Of a stretch of 64,000 nucleotides of DNA, positions 9,101-18,753 are shown in pieces. Both the position numbers and the translations under genes were made by a program. Location: contig WQYA01000006.1 of assembly GCA_009781495.1 (NCBI GenBank), positions 20,108 through 84,107 on the forward strand, given 5' to 3'. The stretch's first letter is position 1. Each line of letters begins with the position of its first letter. Source of the stretch: Cystobacterineae bacterium. GTDB lineage: Bacteria; Myxococcota; Myxococcia; Myxococcales; Myxococcaceae. The notes under the pieces are model-generated. The model ran no database searches. It was not told where the DNA came from and worked only from the letters and a program-made list of their open reading frames with translations.

Positions 9101-9127
9101 ATAACTGACTTTATATAATACAGTTAT
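9101..9127 (+). promoter_or_regulatory. TATAAT box inside a 7-bp dyad, pilV-pilW gap
   Basis: ATAACTG (9101-9107) and CAGTTAT (9121-9127) form a perfect 7-bp inverted repeat around TTTATATAATA. TATAAT matches a sigma-70 -10 box, but only a weak -35 (TTAATG, 17 bases upstream) is seen. It may be an internal promoter with an operator, or just an AT-rich hairpin between two genes. Confidence 0.35.
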
Positions 9128-9146
9128 TACACAGGAAATGATTCAA

Positions 9147-10451
9147 ATGAAAATCTCTGTTTCTAAAATATCAACAAAAGGAATGACCCTCATAGAAACA
9201 CTGATTGGAATCAGCATCGCCATTGGTTTGCTGGCGGCAACACTCTATGTAGGAACAGAGCTGCACAGAAAATCCTCCTGGAAAGAAGATGCCTTGGCTT
9301 TGCACAGCACGGGAATGCAAATTCTTCAATCGCTTGAGGAGCGTGTGTTGAATGCAGGGAATGGATTTGGCTCAGGCTTGCTGATAATGGCTGGGGAACA
9401 ACATCGCTATGCCATTGAAGTATATCCTTGTAGAAATGAGTGTGTGGCTGCACAAAACTATGGGCCCTATAGGAACATGCTGTCAGACAAACGCTCTGAT
9501 GAAATTCAAATTCTCCGCGTTTCTCCCAATTATGCTCGAAACATTCTCTATGAGATGAAGGATGCACAAAACTCCATCTCCAAATATGCAACGGGAGCAA
9601 CACCCAACAATGTTGCCACAGAGTTTATATGGGAGCCGAATTGGATATATGCCATTAAAGAAAGAAACAACTCTTGGGGGTGCGCTCTTCGACTGAGCAT
9701 AGAGACTGAAAACAATCAAAACATTATTTCATGCACAGACTATAATAACTCCAATTTCTGCAGATGTATTGCATTGCAACCTCCGACAAGGCCGATGGGG
9801 CAACTTTGGTCTCGAAATATGTTTAGGGATTGGCTGGTAGGCCCTTTGGATGGGTTTAGCGCACGCATAAAATTTACAAATCAGATACCTCGACTTGAAA
9901 TAACAGACTCTTTTGTAGATGTGGGCTCTGTGGATGGAACAACCCTTGGAAGCGCTTGGTGGACAGACCGGACAAAGGCAAGCCGGGCTGTTTTGAGTTT
10001 GAATGCCCAGCTGGGGATTCCAGACCCTGCCAATCCAAACCAATTGCTTTGGTTCCCAGACGCAAGTCGAAATCACCCCTATATTTCCTTGTGCACACGA
10101 AGCGGCTTTTATACCGCTGAACTTGCACGTTGTTCTGAAATTGTTCAAAATGTGTTTGGCGGGTTGGACCCTGATTTGGATATTGAAGGTGTTCAAAACG
10201 CATTGATGCGCCGCGTTCGCGCGGTTCGTTTGATTTTGGTTGTTCAATCCCCAAGAGTAGATGCCCAAAAAATCAGCTGGGATGGCAGCGCTTTTGAAGT
10301 CAACGCCGATGGGACGTTTCAGAATGGAAAACTCACGCGAAGATTTGAAAAAATCATCTGGCCTCCCAATCTTCAGCAATCTTTTGAAAAAGGAAATATT
10401 CCAGAGGAAGGCAGCGGTATAGGTGGTGTTCTCTTTCCTCTCAATCCATAA
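9147..10451 (+). CDS. pilW: Type IV pilus minor pilin, PilW-like
   Basis: A 434-residue prepilin-like protein. Leader MKISVSKISTKG is followed by |MTLIETLIGISIAIGLLAAT, the class III signal with Glu at +5. The large extracytoplasmic part contains several Cys pairs (CRNEC, CRC). The length and the place behind pilV fit PilW. AGGAA nine bases upstream selects the ATG at 9147 over the ATG at 9138, which sits on top of that ribosome site. In the family PilW is part of the priming complex under the pilus tip. Confidence 0.8.
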   Translation: MKISVSKISTKGMTLIETLIGISIAIGLLAATLYVGTELHRKSSWKEDALALHSTGMQILQSLEERVLNAGNGFGSGLLIMAGEQHRYAIEVYPCRNECVAAQNYGPYRNMLSDKRSDEIQILRVSPNYARNILYEMKDAQNSISKYATGATPNNVATEFIWEPNWIYAIKERNNSWGCALRLSIETENNQNIISCTDYNNSNFCRCIALQPPTRPMGQLWSRNMFRDWLVGPLDGFSARIKFTNQIPRLEITDSFVDVGSVDGTTLGSAWWTDRTKASRAVLSLNAQLGIPDPANPNQLLWFPDASRNHPYISLCTRSGFYTAELARCSEIVQNVFGGLDPDLDIEGVQNALMRRVRAVRLILVVQSPRVDAQKISWDGSAFEVNADGTFQNGKLTRRFEKIIWPPNLQQSFEKGNIPEEGSGIGGVLFPLNP

Positions 10452-10466
10452 ACCAGGTTGTTTCTA

Positions 10467-11153
10467 ATGAGCGACAAAGCAATTTACAGCCAACTTCCTT
10501 TTTATAAAACAAAACCCAAAAGACGAGATGGGTTTACGCTTGTTGAGCTGCTGCTTATTCTGACCATTGTCAGCATTCTCATCGGCGTGTCTGTGGCTGT
10601 TTGGAATAAAGTCACTTTGCAACAAGAACAGAACCGTTTTGTTTTTGGTTTGCGTTGGCTGATGATGGAGGCTCGCCAAAAAGCCATCACAGAAAACCTG
10701 CCGGTTCGAATTGCCATTGAATGGAAAGACAGAGCGAATTATTATGCAAAATCCATTTCATGGCTGCAACTTCCTTGCAACTTTGAAGAAGGCCCTCTGT
10801 CCCGGAAAACCTGTCCCACAGAAGCCTGTGTGGGAACCCTCATGGACACCGACTTAACCCGCTGCACGCCCGTTTCAAAAAGCGAAAAACTGAATGCGCC
10901 CGCAGGAATTCGAATGCATGGGTTTGTGCCAACGGTTTGCTTCCTTGGAGGCTCTGGATTGCTTTCTCAGGATTGTCAGACACAAAGTTCCAAGCAAGGG
11001 GCAGGCATAGAGTCTTATTTTCCCCTCTATATTGACAATAGAGATATTGGCTATAGCCCACGCTATTATTATTATATACACCAATTTACTTCCTATATAG
11101 AACTCATCAATTGCAACAACCCTGAAGACGCAAACAACTCCATTTGCTATTAG
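10467..11153 (+). CDS. Minor pseudopilin, FimT/GspH-like
   Basis: A 228-residue protein with the prepilin motif DG|FTLVELLLILTIVSILIGVS at about residues 24-45, Glu at +5. The following RFVFGLRWLMMEARQKAITENLPV matches the FimT/GspH family, where such a helix precedes a beta-rich head. Four Cys in CP.EAC...C suggest disulfides. It is the last gene of the pilus operon, 15 bases after pilW; AGG lies nine bases before the ATG at 10467, and a TTG three codons earlier is less likely. FimT proteins can bind DNA during uptake, but that cannot be judged here. Confidence 0.75.
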   Translation: MSDKAIYSQLPFYKTKPKRRDGFTLVELLLILTIVSILIGVSVAVWNKVTLQQEQNRFVFGLRWLMMEARQKAITENLPVRIAIEWKDRANYYAKSISWLQLPCNFEEGPLSRKTCPTEACVGTLMDTDLTRCTPVSKSEKLNAPAGIRMHGFVPTVCFLGGSGLLSQDCQTQSSKQGAGIESYFPLYIDNRDIGYSPRYYYYIHQFTSYIELINCNNPEDANNSICY

Positions 11154-11260
11154 ACTTTTGGGCTTCACGCAACGCGTCGACTTTGGAAATGACACACTCC
11201 ATGCGAATGCTTTTGGGTTTGCTCCCCTTCTGAGGGTGTATGTTTTTGAGTGTTTTAGGC

Positions 11261-12094
11261 TCAGGGGGTCTTCAAAAAGTGCATAAGGGCCTGGGGGAAG
11301 GCCGGGGTAGGCTCCAGCCTATGTTCTCCACCGTCCACCACCCAAAGCGTCAAATGGCGACGTTGTTGGGGGCACAGCCAGGCCTTCTGCTCTATGGGCC
11401 GTCTGAAGAGGAAGGGGGGGTTGCCCAACTCAAGGGGCATACACGCTCCTTCGCTGGCCCAATGTTCCAACATGGAGGCAACGGAGGGGAAGCTGGAGGC
11501 TTGGGGGTGAAGTTTTCCGCCCTCCAGCGGCACCAAGGCATCGCTGCTGCCGTGTACATGTAAAACCGAGGGGCCCGAGTTAGAGAGGGCGGGGCATAAG
11601 GTGGGTGGGGCGCCTGCCACAGCCACCAGTTTGGAGAAACGTTCCGGGGCCTCACAAGCCAATTGGTAGGCCATAAAGGCGCCATTGGAGAGTCCCACCA
11701 GCATAACACGGGTTGTGTCCAGGGGAATGCGTTGGGCAATATCGTCGAGGACGGCCAACACATAGGCGGCGTCGTTGGGGGACTGGCCGTCCTGGTTGCA
11801 GCAACTGGCATTGGCATCCCAATAGAGTTGTCCGGCTTTGTTGTGGGTTCCCTTGGGCCAAGCATAGGCAAAGCCCGCTTTGCGCAATTCGGTTTGAATG
11901 CGGAAGAAGCGCTCTTGCACCTCGGGCGTGGTGTCATAGGCGTGCAAAAGCACCACCAGCGGAAGCGGCTTGGGGCTGGATTTGTCCGGCATCCAAAGCA
12001 CATAGGGGCGCTCAGGAAAGTTTTGGGGGGCAAAACTTTGCGAGTTGGTGCAGGCGAGGAAGAAAAGCAAACACAAAATTCCCAGCATTCTCAT
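11261..12094 (-). CDS. Lipoprotein alpha/beta-hydrolase, PHB-depolymerase/feruloyl-esterase (LpqC-like) family
   Basis: A 277-residue esterase with a lipoprotein signal (LCLLFFLAC, acyl Cys about residue 15). The alpha/beta-hydrolase triad is visible: nucleophile elbow GLSNGAF, Asp in GSSDALVP, His in DGGEH. The oxyanion strand VVLLHAYDTTP and the extra Cys-containing region NASCCNQDG are typical of the Esterase_PHB/LpqC family, which acts on extracytoplasmic esters. The natural substrate is unknown. The ATG overlaps the nagZ stop (ATGA), so it is the last gene of the surA-pdxA-nagZ operon. Confidence 0.8.
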   Translation of the reverse strand: MRMLGILCLLFFLACTNSQSFAPQNFPERPYVLWMPDKSSPKPLPLVVLLHAYDTTPEVQERFFRIQTELRKAGFAYAWPKGTHNKAGQLYWDANASCCNQDGQSPNDAAYVLAVLDDIAQRIPLDTTRVMLVGLSNGAFMAYQLACEAPERFSKLVAVAGAPPTLCPALSNSGPSVLHVHGSSDALVPLEGGKLHPQASSFPSVASMLEHWASEGACMPLELGNPPFLFRRPIEQKAWLCPQQRRHLTLWVVDGGEHRLEPTPAFPQALMHFLKTP

Positions 12095-13221
12095 GGCGCG
12101 GTTGGGTCTTTCTGCAGGGGTTGAAGGAATTGGCTTTCAGGGCAAGCTTTCCAATTGTCCCAAAAGGCCTCACGCAAAGCGCGGTGCTCGGCAGAGTCCA
12201 ACATGGAAAAGCGTTGCAAAGCTCCTTTGACGAAGCGTTCGCAAAATTGTTTTCGCTTTTCATGGGAGAGTTGCCGTTGTTCTTTGGAGAGGGCGCCTTC
12301 GGCAATGGCCTTTGCAAGGGCGTCCACAGCTTGCTTGCGTTGCTGTGCGCTGTTGCAAAGCAAAAGGAGGTTGGAGCCGGCGGCAATGGCCTGCACGGCT
12401 GCCTTTTCCATGGGCCAATTCAGCATAATGGCGCCCATGCCCATGTCGTCGGCGACAATAAGTCCCTCAAACCCCATTTCCTCCCGCAAAAGCCCTCTCA
12501 GCAGGGTGGGGCTCAGGCTTGAAGGCCAAGCGGTATCCATAGCCTGGTAGCGTACATGTGCCGGCATAACAGCGGCCAGTCCTGCCTTGGCATAAGCGGC
12601 AAAAGGAATCCATTCGCGGCTCCTCAAAAAAGCTTCGTCGTGGGCAATGGACGGCAGGAAAAAATGGGAGTCCTGTTGTGCGTCGCCCTGTCCGGGGAAG
12701 TGTTTGGCGCAGGAGGCGACGCCTTGGCTCTCAAGGCCCCTTGCGAAAGCCAAGCCCAGTTGCGCCACTTGGCCCGCTTGGCTATGGAAGCAGCGGTCTC
12801 CAATGGCGGTATTGTCGGGGTTGGTGTCAATGTCCAAGACGGGGGCGAGGTTCCAGTCTATGCCGAGGGCCGAAAGTTCAAACCCCACGAGGGCGCCCGC
12901 CTGCTGGGCCAAGTATGGCTCCGTAGGTTTTCCAAGCCTACGCATAGGGGGAAGGTGGGTAATAGGAGGGGTGCGTAGCCTGGCAACGCGGCCGCCTTCC
13001 TGGTCTACCGCGAGAATGAGGGGGCGTTGGGCATAGGTTTTGAGCTCGAAAACCAGCTTGGCCACTTGTGCGGGAGACTCCATGTTGCGTCCAAACAAAA
13101 TGAAGCCCGCCACGCCCTCATCCATTTGTCTGCGCAAGCTGTCTGAAAGTTCCGTCCCATCAAAGCCAAACAAGCACAGTTGCATTGCTTCATGGCGTGC
13201 ATCCATCTCTTGCATGTGCAT
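12091..13221 (-). CDS. nagZ: Beta-N-acetylhexosaminidase, glycoside hydrolase family 3
   Basis: A 376-residue NagZ-like enzyme. In the cytosol NagZ removes N-acetylglucosamine from anhydro-muropeptides during cell-wall recycling. Family motifs are present: AVDQEGGRVARL (about residue 70), NLAPVLDI, KHFPGQGDAQQDSH (about 175; His general acid on the mobile loop) and the nucleophile Asp in VADDMGMGA (about 255). No signal peptide is seen. Its start shares one base with the pdxA stop (TAATG), and its own stop overlaps the next start, so translation is coupled through the operon. Confidence 0.9.
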   Translation of the reverse strand: MHMQEMDARHEAMQLCLFGFDGTELSDSLRRQMDEGVAGFILFGRNMESPAQVAKLVFELKTYAQRPLILAVDQEGGRVARLRTPPITHLPPMRRLGKPTEPYLAQQAGALVGFELSALGIDWNLAPVLDIDTNPDNTAIGDRCFHSQAGQVAQLGLAFARGLESQGVASCAKHFPGQGDAQQDSHFFLPSIAHDEAFLRSREWIPFAAYAKAGLAAVMPAHVRYQAMDTAWPSSLSPTLLRGLLREEMGFEGLIVADDMGMGAIMLNWPMEKAAVQAIAAGSNLLLLCNSAQQRKQAVDALAKAIAEGALSKEQRQLSHEKRKQFCERFVKGALQRFSMLDSAEHRALREAFWDNWKACPESQFLQPLQKDPTAP

Positions 13222-14168
13222 TATTTCCCGGGGGTAGAGAAGGCAAAGGCTTTGGCATAGCGGGCGGCGCGCAAAAGCGCCTGTACCATGGGGTGGGGGT
13301 TGGCTTTGTTTTGCCCTGCAATGTCATAGGCGACACCGTGGTCCGGCGAAGTGCGCGGCAAGGGCAGGCCCAAAGTCACATTCACGGTATTTTCAAAGTC
13401 AAGGGCCTTGGCAACACACAGGCCCTGGTCATGGTACATGGCCAACACCGCGTCAAAAGGCTGCGCGGCAAGGCTTGCAAAAAAACCGTCCGCAGGGAAA
13501 GGGCCCTTGCAAAAAAGCCCCAGGCTGGAGGCCTTCTTGAGTGCAGGCAGGAGAATGCGTTGCTCCTCGTCCCCGCGCAAACCACCCTCGCCGGCATGGG
13601 GGTTGAGCGCCAACATGGCAAGGCGCGCCGTCCGTCCCAGCAAAGCCGAAAGTGTGGAAGACAGCAATTGAAGTTGGGCCGTCAACCCTTCCACGTTGAG
13701 CGCTTGGGGCACTTGGGCAATGGGCAAATGGTTGGTGGCCAAGGCGACACGCAGCTTGGGGCCGTCCATTAACATGAGGACGGAGCACCCGAAAGCCTCC
13801 GCCAACCATTCGGTATGCCCCACAAACTCAACGCCCGTGCGCAAAATGGCTTCTTTGGAAACCGGCGCGGTACACAAGGCCTCCAAGCTTTTGGCTTTGG
13901 CGGCGGCAATGGCTGCATTCACATAGTCCAGCTGTGCCCTGCCCCCAGCCAAAGAGGGGCAGCCGGGTTTTCTGTCTTCGGGCGGCAGGTGGCTTATGGC
14001 ATGAAGCTCTATCTCCTTGGGCAGCAGAGACGCCAAGGAAGCATCCCCAAAAACAACGGGCGTCAAAGCCTGCCTCAACTCGGAGTGCAACAAGGCCTTG
14101 CTGAGGACTTCCGCAGAAATGCCCGAAGGGTCTCCCGCGCTGATGCCAATGCGAGGCAAGCGGCTCAA
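13221..14168 (-). CDS. pdxA: 4-hydroxythreonine-4-phosphate dehydrogenase
   Basis: A 315-residue PdxA, which oxidises 4-phosphohydroxy-L-threonine in pyridoxal phosphate synthesis. Clear family blocks: GISAGDPSGI at the N-terminus, TAPVSKEA, FVGHTEWLAE, NPHAGEGG, AMYHDQGL and RTSPDHGVAYDIAG. The metal-binding His residues (HTE, YHDQ, SPDH) are intact. It overlaps surA by four bases (ATGA) and nagZ by one. The surA-pdxA link is common in proteobacteria, which supports both names. Confidence 0.93.
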   Translation of the reverse strand: MSRLPRIGISAGDPSGISAEVLSKALLHSELRQALTPVVFGDASLASLLPKEIELHAISHLPPEDRKPGCPSLAGGRAQLDYVNAAIAAAKAKSLEALCTAPVSKEAILRTGVEFVGHTEWLAEAFGCSVLMLMDGPKLRVALATNHLPIAQVPQALNVEGLTAQLQLLSSTLSALLGRTARLAMLALNPHAGEGGLRGDEEQRILLPALKKASSLGLFCKGPFPADGFFASLAAQPFDAVLAMYHDQGLCVAKALDFENTVNVTLGLPLPRTSPDHGVAYDIAGQNKANPHPMVQALLRAARYAKAFAFSTPGK

Positions 14169-15112
14169 AGTTTCTCCTCAATAATGGCTTGGGCGCGGAG
14201 CTCTTGGGAATAGTGCCTCGCATAGGTTTCCATCTGCTCCTGTATGAGTTTTTGCCTCAAGCTTTCTTTCACTTCCTCCAAGGAAGCCAAAGGCAAAGCG
14301 CGGCGGTCTTCCATTTTAATAATGTGGAAGCCCAAATTCGTCCTGACGGGCTCGGAGACTTGGCCTGTTTCGAGGGCAAAGGCCGCATTCTCAAACTCCG
14401 GCATCATCACCCCCCGTTTGAAATAGCCCAAGTCCCCCCCCATGGCAGCAGAGGAGCCCTCGCCATGTTGCTTGGCCAAAGCAGCAAAATCCGCGCCAGG
14501 GGCTCTGGCCAGAGAAACCATGTTTTGGGCCTTGGCCAAAGCAGCTTGTGTGGCCTGCGCGTCTGCATTGCTGTCGAGGCGAATGAGTATATGCCTGGCA
14601 TGAAGCTCCACCTCGCTGCTTTCGGACTTTGCCCACCGCTCATAGGCCGCTTTCACATCCTCATCTGTAACGTTCACTTTGCTTTGCAGTTTGACGCGAA
14701 TCAACTTCATGCGCCCCAACTGTGCTTTTAACTGTGCACGGTAGGCGACAAGCGTCAAACCTTCACGTGCCAAAAGAGACTCCAGCTGCTCCAAGTTGAC
14801 GTTGTTTTGGCGTAGAATGTCTTCAACAGCCAGGTTGAGCTCCTCGTTGGTGGTTTCAAGCGCCAGTGCTTTTGTTTGAGCGTCCATCAACTTTTCGTCA
14901 ATGAGCGACGAGAGAATGAGTTTTTGTGCGGCACGGTATTTCTCCGCGTCCAAAAGGTGGGGCGAAGGAATTTCTTGGCGCAAGCGCTTCTCTAGGGCGG
15001 ACCAGGGGATAATTTCGCCGTTGACAACGGCGGCGACTCTGTCAACCAACTCGCGGCTGCTTGCAAATGCGGCAAAGCAGAAGAGGAAACAACCCAACAA
15101 ACCTTTTCTCAT
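14165..15112 (-). CDS. surA: Periplasmic chaperone/peptidyl-prolyl isomerase SurA
   Basis: A 315-residue exported protein. A signal peptide (MRKGLLGCFLFCFAAFASS) is followed by the SurA N-terminal chaperone domain (VDRVAAVVNGEIIPWS...) and one parvulin domain (ARHILIRL ... GGDLGYFKRGVMMPEFENAA ... FHIIKMEDR). The E. coli protein has two parvulin domains and 428 residues; this shorter one-domain form is seen in many delta- and alphaproteobacteria. It folds outer-membrane proteins in the periplasm. It lies between another parvulin-type gene and pdxA, overlapping each by four bases. Confidence 0.88.
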   Translation of the reverse strand: MRKGLLGCFLFCFAAFASSRELVDRVAAVVNGEIIPWSALEKRLRQEIPSPHLLDAEKYRAAQKLILSSLIDEKLMDAQTKALALETTNEELNLAVEDILRQNNVNLEQLESLLAREGLTLVAYRAQLKAQLGRMKLIRVKLQSKVNVTDEDVKAAYERWAKSESSEVELHARHILIRLDSNADAQATQAALAKAQNMVSLARAPGADFAALAKQHGEGSSAAMGGDLGYFKRGVMMPEFENAAFALETGQVSEPVRTNLGFHIIKMEDRRALPLASLEEVKESLRQKLIQEQMETYARHYSQELRAQAIIEEKL

Positions 15113-16104
15113 GGGGTTTCCTCACTAGCACGTTTGCTTGGCCAAGTGGCAGCCAGCAAAGCATGGTTGATTTCTATATGAGCCTGGCTTTTCAGCTTCT
15201 TCAAAAAATCCGCCTTCATTTGAGTGCCGTATTCTGAAATTAACCTGGCTTCAATAGACTTTCGGACTTTGTTAAAGGGGATGCGTTGAGGGCGGAATTT
15301 TTTGTGCACCCAAAAGAGGTGCCACCCAAAAGGCGAAGGAATCGCATTGGATACTTCGTTGGCGCGCATGGAAAACAGGGTTTCATCCAAAGGCGAGGGC
15401 ATGACGTTTTTCCCAAAACGGCCCAGCTTCCCCCCATTTTCGGCTTCGGGGGCAATGGAATATTGCCGCGCCAACTTCTCAAAAGAGCGCCCCGCTCTCA
15501 AAAGGCGCAGCAATTTGTTGGCCTCTTGTTGTGTTTTCACCACAATTTGGCTGGCTTCAATCTCTGCAGGAGCAAAGAAAAGCTCCGCGTTGTCTTCATA
15601 GAAGCTGCGCAATTCCTCTTCCGTAATGGCAATACGCTCGAAGACTTCTTTGGAGAGCAGCGCCTCAATGGCCATTTGTTCCGCCGTTATTTTTTCTAAA
15701 TGGGCCATGCGAAAACCCTGAGTGTCCACTTGGGCCTGGGCCATATGCTCCAGAAAACCAGCCATCAGCACTTGAATGTGTTGTTTCACCTGGGCTTCAT
15801 TCGGAAAAAGTTGTTGTCGCTTGGCTTCTTGGAGCAGAAGGGTTTTGTAGATGAGCTCTTCCAGCAACAGCTCCGGGGAGAGGGAAGGCTTGGCCATCTC
15901 CTCTTCTTCACCCCAAACCCCCACTGCCAACTCACGCTCCATGTCTCCAAGCAGCAACACCTCGCCGTTGACTTGGGCAAGCCAATGGGCCGGCAACTTG
16001 GGCAACGGCGGAGGGGCGGCAGGCTTGTCACAGGGGCATGCGCCCAGCAACAGGACGGCCAAAAGGGCCTTAGGGAAGTTTTTGAGGTTGAGAGGATCCA
16101 ACAT
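15109..16104 (-). CDS. Lipoprotein peptidyl-prolyl isomerase, SurA/PrsA-like
   Basis: A 331-residue foldase anchored by a lipoprotein signal (LLAVLLLGAC, Cys about residue 23). After a Pro-rich linker come a SurA_N/PrsA-like helical domain (LAQVNGEVLLLGDM..., LLLEELIYKTLLLQEA) and a parvulin domain (EIEASQIVVKT ... GGKLGRFGKNVMPSPLDETLFSM ... GWHLFWVHKKF). It is a second, diverged SurA-type chaperone ahead of surA itself, so the operon makes one soluble and one membrane-tethered foldase. The ATG at 16104 is preferred to a TTG at 16161 because it places the signal at the N-terminus. Confidence 0.8.
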   Translation of the reverse strand: MLDPLNLKNFPKALLAVLLLGACPCDKPAAPPPLPKLPAHWLAQVNGEVLLLGDMERELAVGVWGEEEEMAKPSLSPELLLEELIYKTLLLQEAKRQQLFPNEAQVKQHIQVLMAGFLEHMAQAQVDTQGFRMAHLEKITAEQMAIEALLSKEVFERIAITEEELRSFYEDNAELFFAPAEIEASQIVVKTQQEANKLLRLLRAGRSFEKLARQYSIAPEAENGGKLGRFGKNVMPSPLDETLFSMRANEVSNAIPSPFGWHLFWVHKKFRPQRIPFNKVRKSIEARLISEYGTQMKADFLKKLKSQAHIEINHALLAATWPSKRASEETP

Positions 16105-16372
16105 GGGAGTATGCGCAAAAGCCACGCCTTGAATAGAAATGCACCGCTGCCGAGGAAGCAAGGTATTTTCGTGTTGTCCACCTCAATAAGGAAAATCCTT
16201 TTTTTTAGGCTTGCTTTGTAGGCATGGCTCCACCGAGGGTTTGGCCCACGCGCCTTCTGGGGGAGAGGTAGGGCCTCCTTGTGGCATTGAGCACAACTTG
16301 TGGCAAAAACCCACACTTTGAAGGCTGTAGCCTTGACAATCTAGAAAAAAGGGAAGAAATCTCTCGGCCGGT

Positions 16373-17097
<725 letters not shown>

Positions 17098-17101
<4 letters not shown>

Positions 17102-17523
17102 GCATTCAGCAGGGCGACGGTATGGACGATGAAATTGTGGCCATTAACGTGACGCCTCTGGTGGACGTCGTCTTGGTGCTGCTCATTATTTTTATGGTTA
17201 CGGCCAGCTTCATTATTAAGGAAACCGTGGAGGTGGATTTGCCCAAAGCGGCCAATACCGGCGAAACCGTTCAGGGCCTCATCTCCATCGTCATCGACAA
17301 GGAAGGGAATTTCTTCCTGGACGGTACACAGGTGGATGAGCCCGCTTTGAAACAACACATCCGCAACAGCGTCCTCAAAGACAAAGAAAGCAGAGCCATT
17401 GTCTCGGCTGACCAGGCCCTCGCTTATGGCCGAGTTATGCACGTTATTGACATTGTTAAGGGCGAAGGCATCGCTAAATTCGCACTCAACATCCAAAAGG
17501 AAGCCTCCGCCGCCTCCGAATAA
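17098..17523 (+). CDS. exbD: Biopolymer transport protein ExbD
   Basis: A 141-residue protein with a cytosolic tail, one membrane helix and a periplasmic domain. The motif INVTPLVDVVLVLLIIFMVT includes the Asp that carries protons in ExbD/TolR. It sits between exbB (4-base overlap) and tonB (5-base gap), which favours ExbD over TolR. The C-terminal domain has the expected VSADQALAYGRVMHVID segment. Confidence 0.9.
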
Positions 17524-17528
17524 ATGCC

Positions 17529-18284
17529 ATGCAAAGCCCTTTCTCCGAAAACCCCAAAGGACGTTTCTGGGCCTTGGCTTTTGTTCCGCTTTCTGTGGGC
17601 ATCCACCTCGCCGGACTTTGGCTGCTGGGGCCACACCCCCCTTCCATAACCCCTCACCGGCCTGTGGAAATAGAAATTATTCATACGGCGCCGCCACCTC
17701 CCCCGCCTCCAACCCCCCTGGAAAAACCCACGCCTCCCCAACCCCTGCCCCCAACCCCTAAACCTCCCCCGGCCCCTAAACCTCCCCCCGCTAAGCCCCC
17801 CCCACAGGCCCTCCCTCCCCCCACCAACTCAGAGCCCCCCAAAACCAACAGCCCTCCCCCCATCGTCGCCGGCCTCTCCCTCTCCTCTACAACGGAGGCG
17901 GGCACCTTCTCGGCCCCCGTCGGCAATACCACCTATGGCTCTATGCAGGGGCCCGCATCCAACCCCACAGAAGTGAAACCCTATAGGGCTGAAACCTATG
18001 CCCTCCCCTCAGAGGTGGATGAACAGCCTTCCGTCCTCTCGGAATTTAAACTCCCCTACCCGGAAGAGGCCCGTAAGGCCGGCATTGAGGGTACCGTGCG
18101 CCTGCGGCTCTGGCTCGACGCCCAGGGAAAAGTCAACCGCGTCAAAGTCCTCCGCAGCGTGGGCTATGGCCTCGATGAGGCCGCTCAAAACGCCATTGTC
18201 CAATTTAAATTTAAACCGGCTAAAAAGGGCGGTAAGCCTAGCCCTATTAACATCATTTATGACTTCCACTTCTTCTTGGACTAG
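17529..18284 (+). CDS. tonB: Energy transducer TonB
   Basis: A 251-residue TonB. One N-terminal membrane helix (ALAFVPLSVGIHLAGLWLL) is followed by a Pro-rich spacer of about 70 residues and the C-terminal TonB domain: YPEEARKAGIEGTVRLRLWL, GKVNRVKVLRSVGYGLDEAA, FKFKPAKKGGKP. It carries energy from ExbBD to outer-membrane receptors. The Pro stretch is coded by long runs of C. No TonB-dependent receptor is in this window; a strong terminator lies about 440 bases downstream. Confidence 0.9.
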   Translation: MQSPFSENPKGRFWALAFVPLSVGIHLAGLWLLGPHPPSITPHRPVEIEIIHTAPPPPPPPTPLEKPTPPQPLPPTPKPPPAPKPPPAKPPPQALPPPTNSEPPKTNSPPPIVAGLSLSSTTEAGTFSAPVGNTTYGSMQGPASNPTEVKPYRAETYALPSEVDEQPSVLSEFKLPYPEEARKAGIEGTVRLRLWLDAQGKVNRVKVLRSVGYGLDEAAQNAIVQFKFKPAKKGGKPSPINIIYDFHFFLD

Positions 18285-18309
18285 GGGGGGGGAGGCTGAA
18301 GCAAGTGCC

Positions 18310-18512
18310 TCAAACACCTCCATGCCCCATGGGAGGGGGGGGAACGAGCCACCACATACGGTTACCATTTATGAGCCATGCCCCATGGGAGGGGGGGAGG
18401 GGGTTTATGCCGACAGAAACCCCCTTAGCCCCAGCTCGCTGGCCCCTACCTTTCCACATCTCCACCCGTGTGTCGCAGCAGCTCCATTCAACCTTAAACC
18501 CCTCTGGAGGGA
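18310..18512 (+). repeat. Dispersed palindromic intergenic repeat, copy 2
   Basis: The gap between tonB and glmS holds two copies of CATGCCCCATGGGAGGGGGG (18321 and 18377), a hairpin GGGGGTTT-ATGCCGACAG-AAACCCCC (about 18399-18425), then CCCCAGCTCGC and CCACCCGTGTGTCGCAGCAG, ending in TTCAACCTTAAACCCCTCTG. The hairpin and right arm align with 26711-26820; the ending also matches 3655-3678. Confidence 0.6.
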
Positions 18513-18721
18513 GGGGGGGAGTTGAACTCTCTACAGCCGCCCAGGGGGGGCCAAGGGCCTCTTTGCCTCGTTGGACGGGGGGGCTATAAAAAAAATGCGG
18601 GGTACTTGCTCTTTTTCATGCATAGGCCACCCCCGCAGACTAGAAATAGAAACAGAAGGAACGCCCCACGTTTCGTGTTTCCAAAGGGCTGAAGGAGGCC
18701 TTCCCCCCGACTCCTCGCCCG

Positions 18722-18753
18722 CCCGGATGCCCTTTGGGTATCCGGGTTTTTTT
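18722..18753 (+). terminator. Rho-independent terminator after tonB
   Basis: An 11-bp stem CCCGGATGCCC / GGGTATCCGGG with a TTT loop (one G-T pair) is followed by seven T (18747-18753). The T-run points it at plus-strand transcription from exbB-exbD-tonB. It touches the stop codon of the convergent glmS-like gene and could slow transcription from that side too. Confidence 0.88.
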
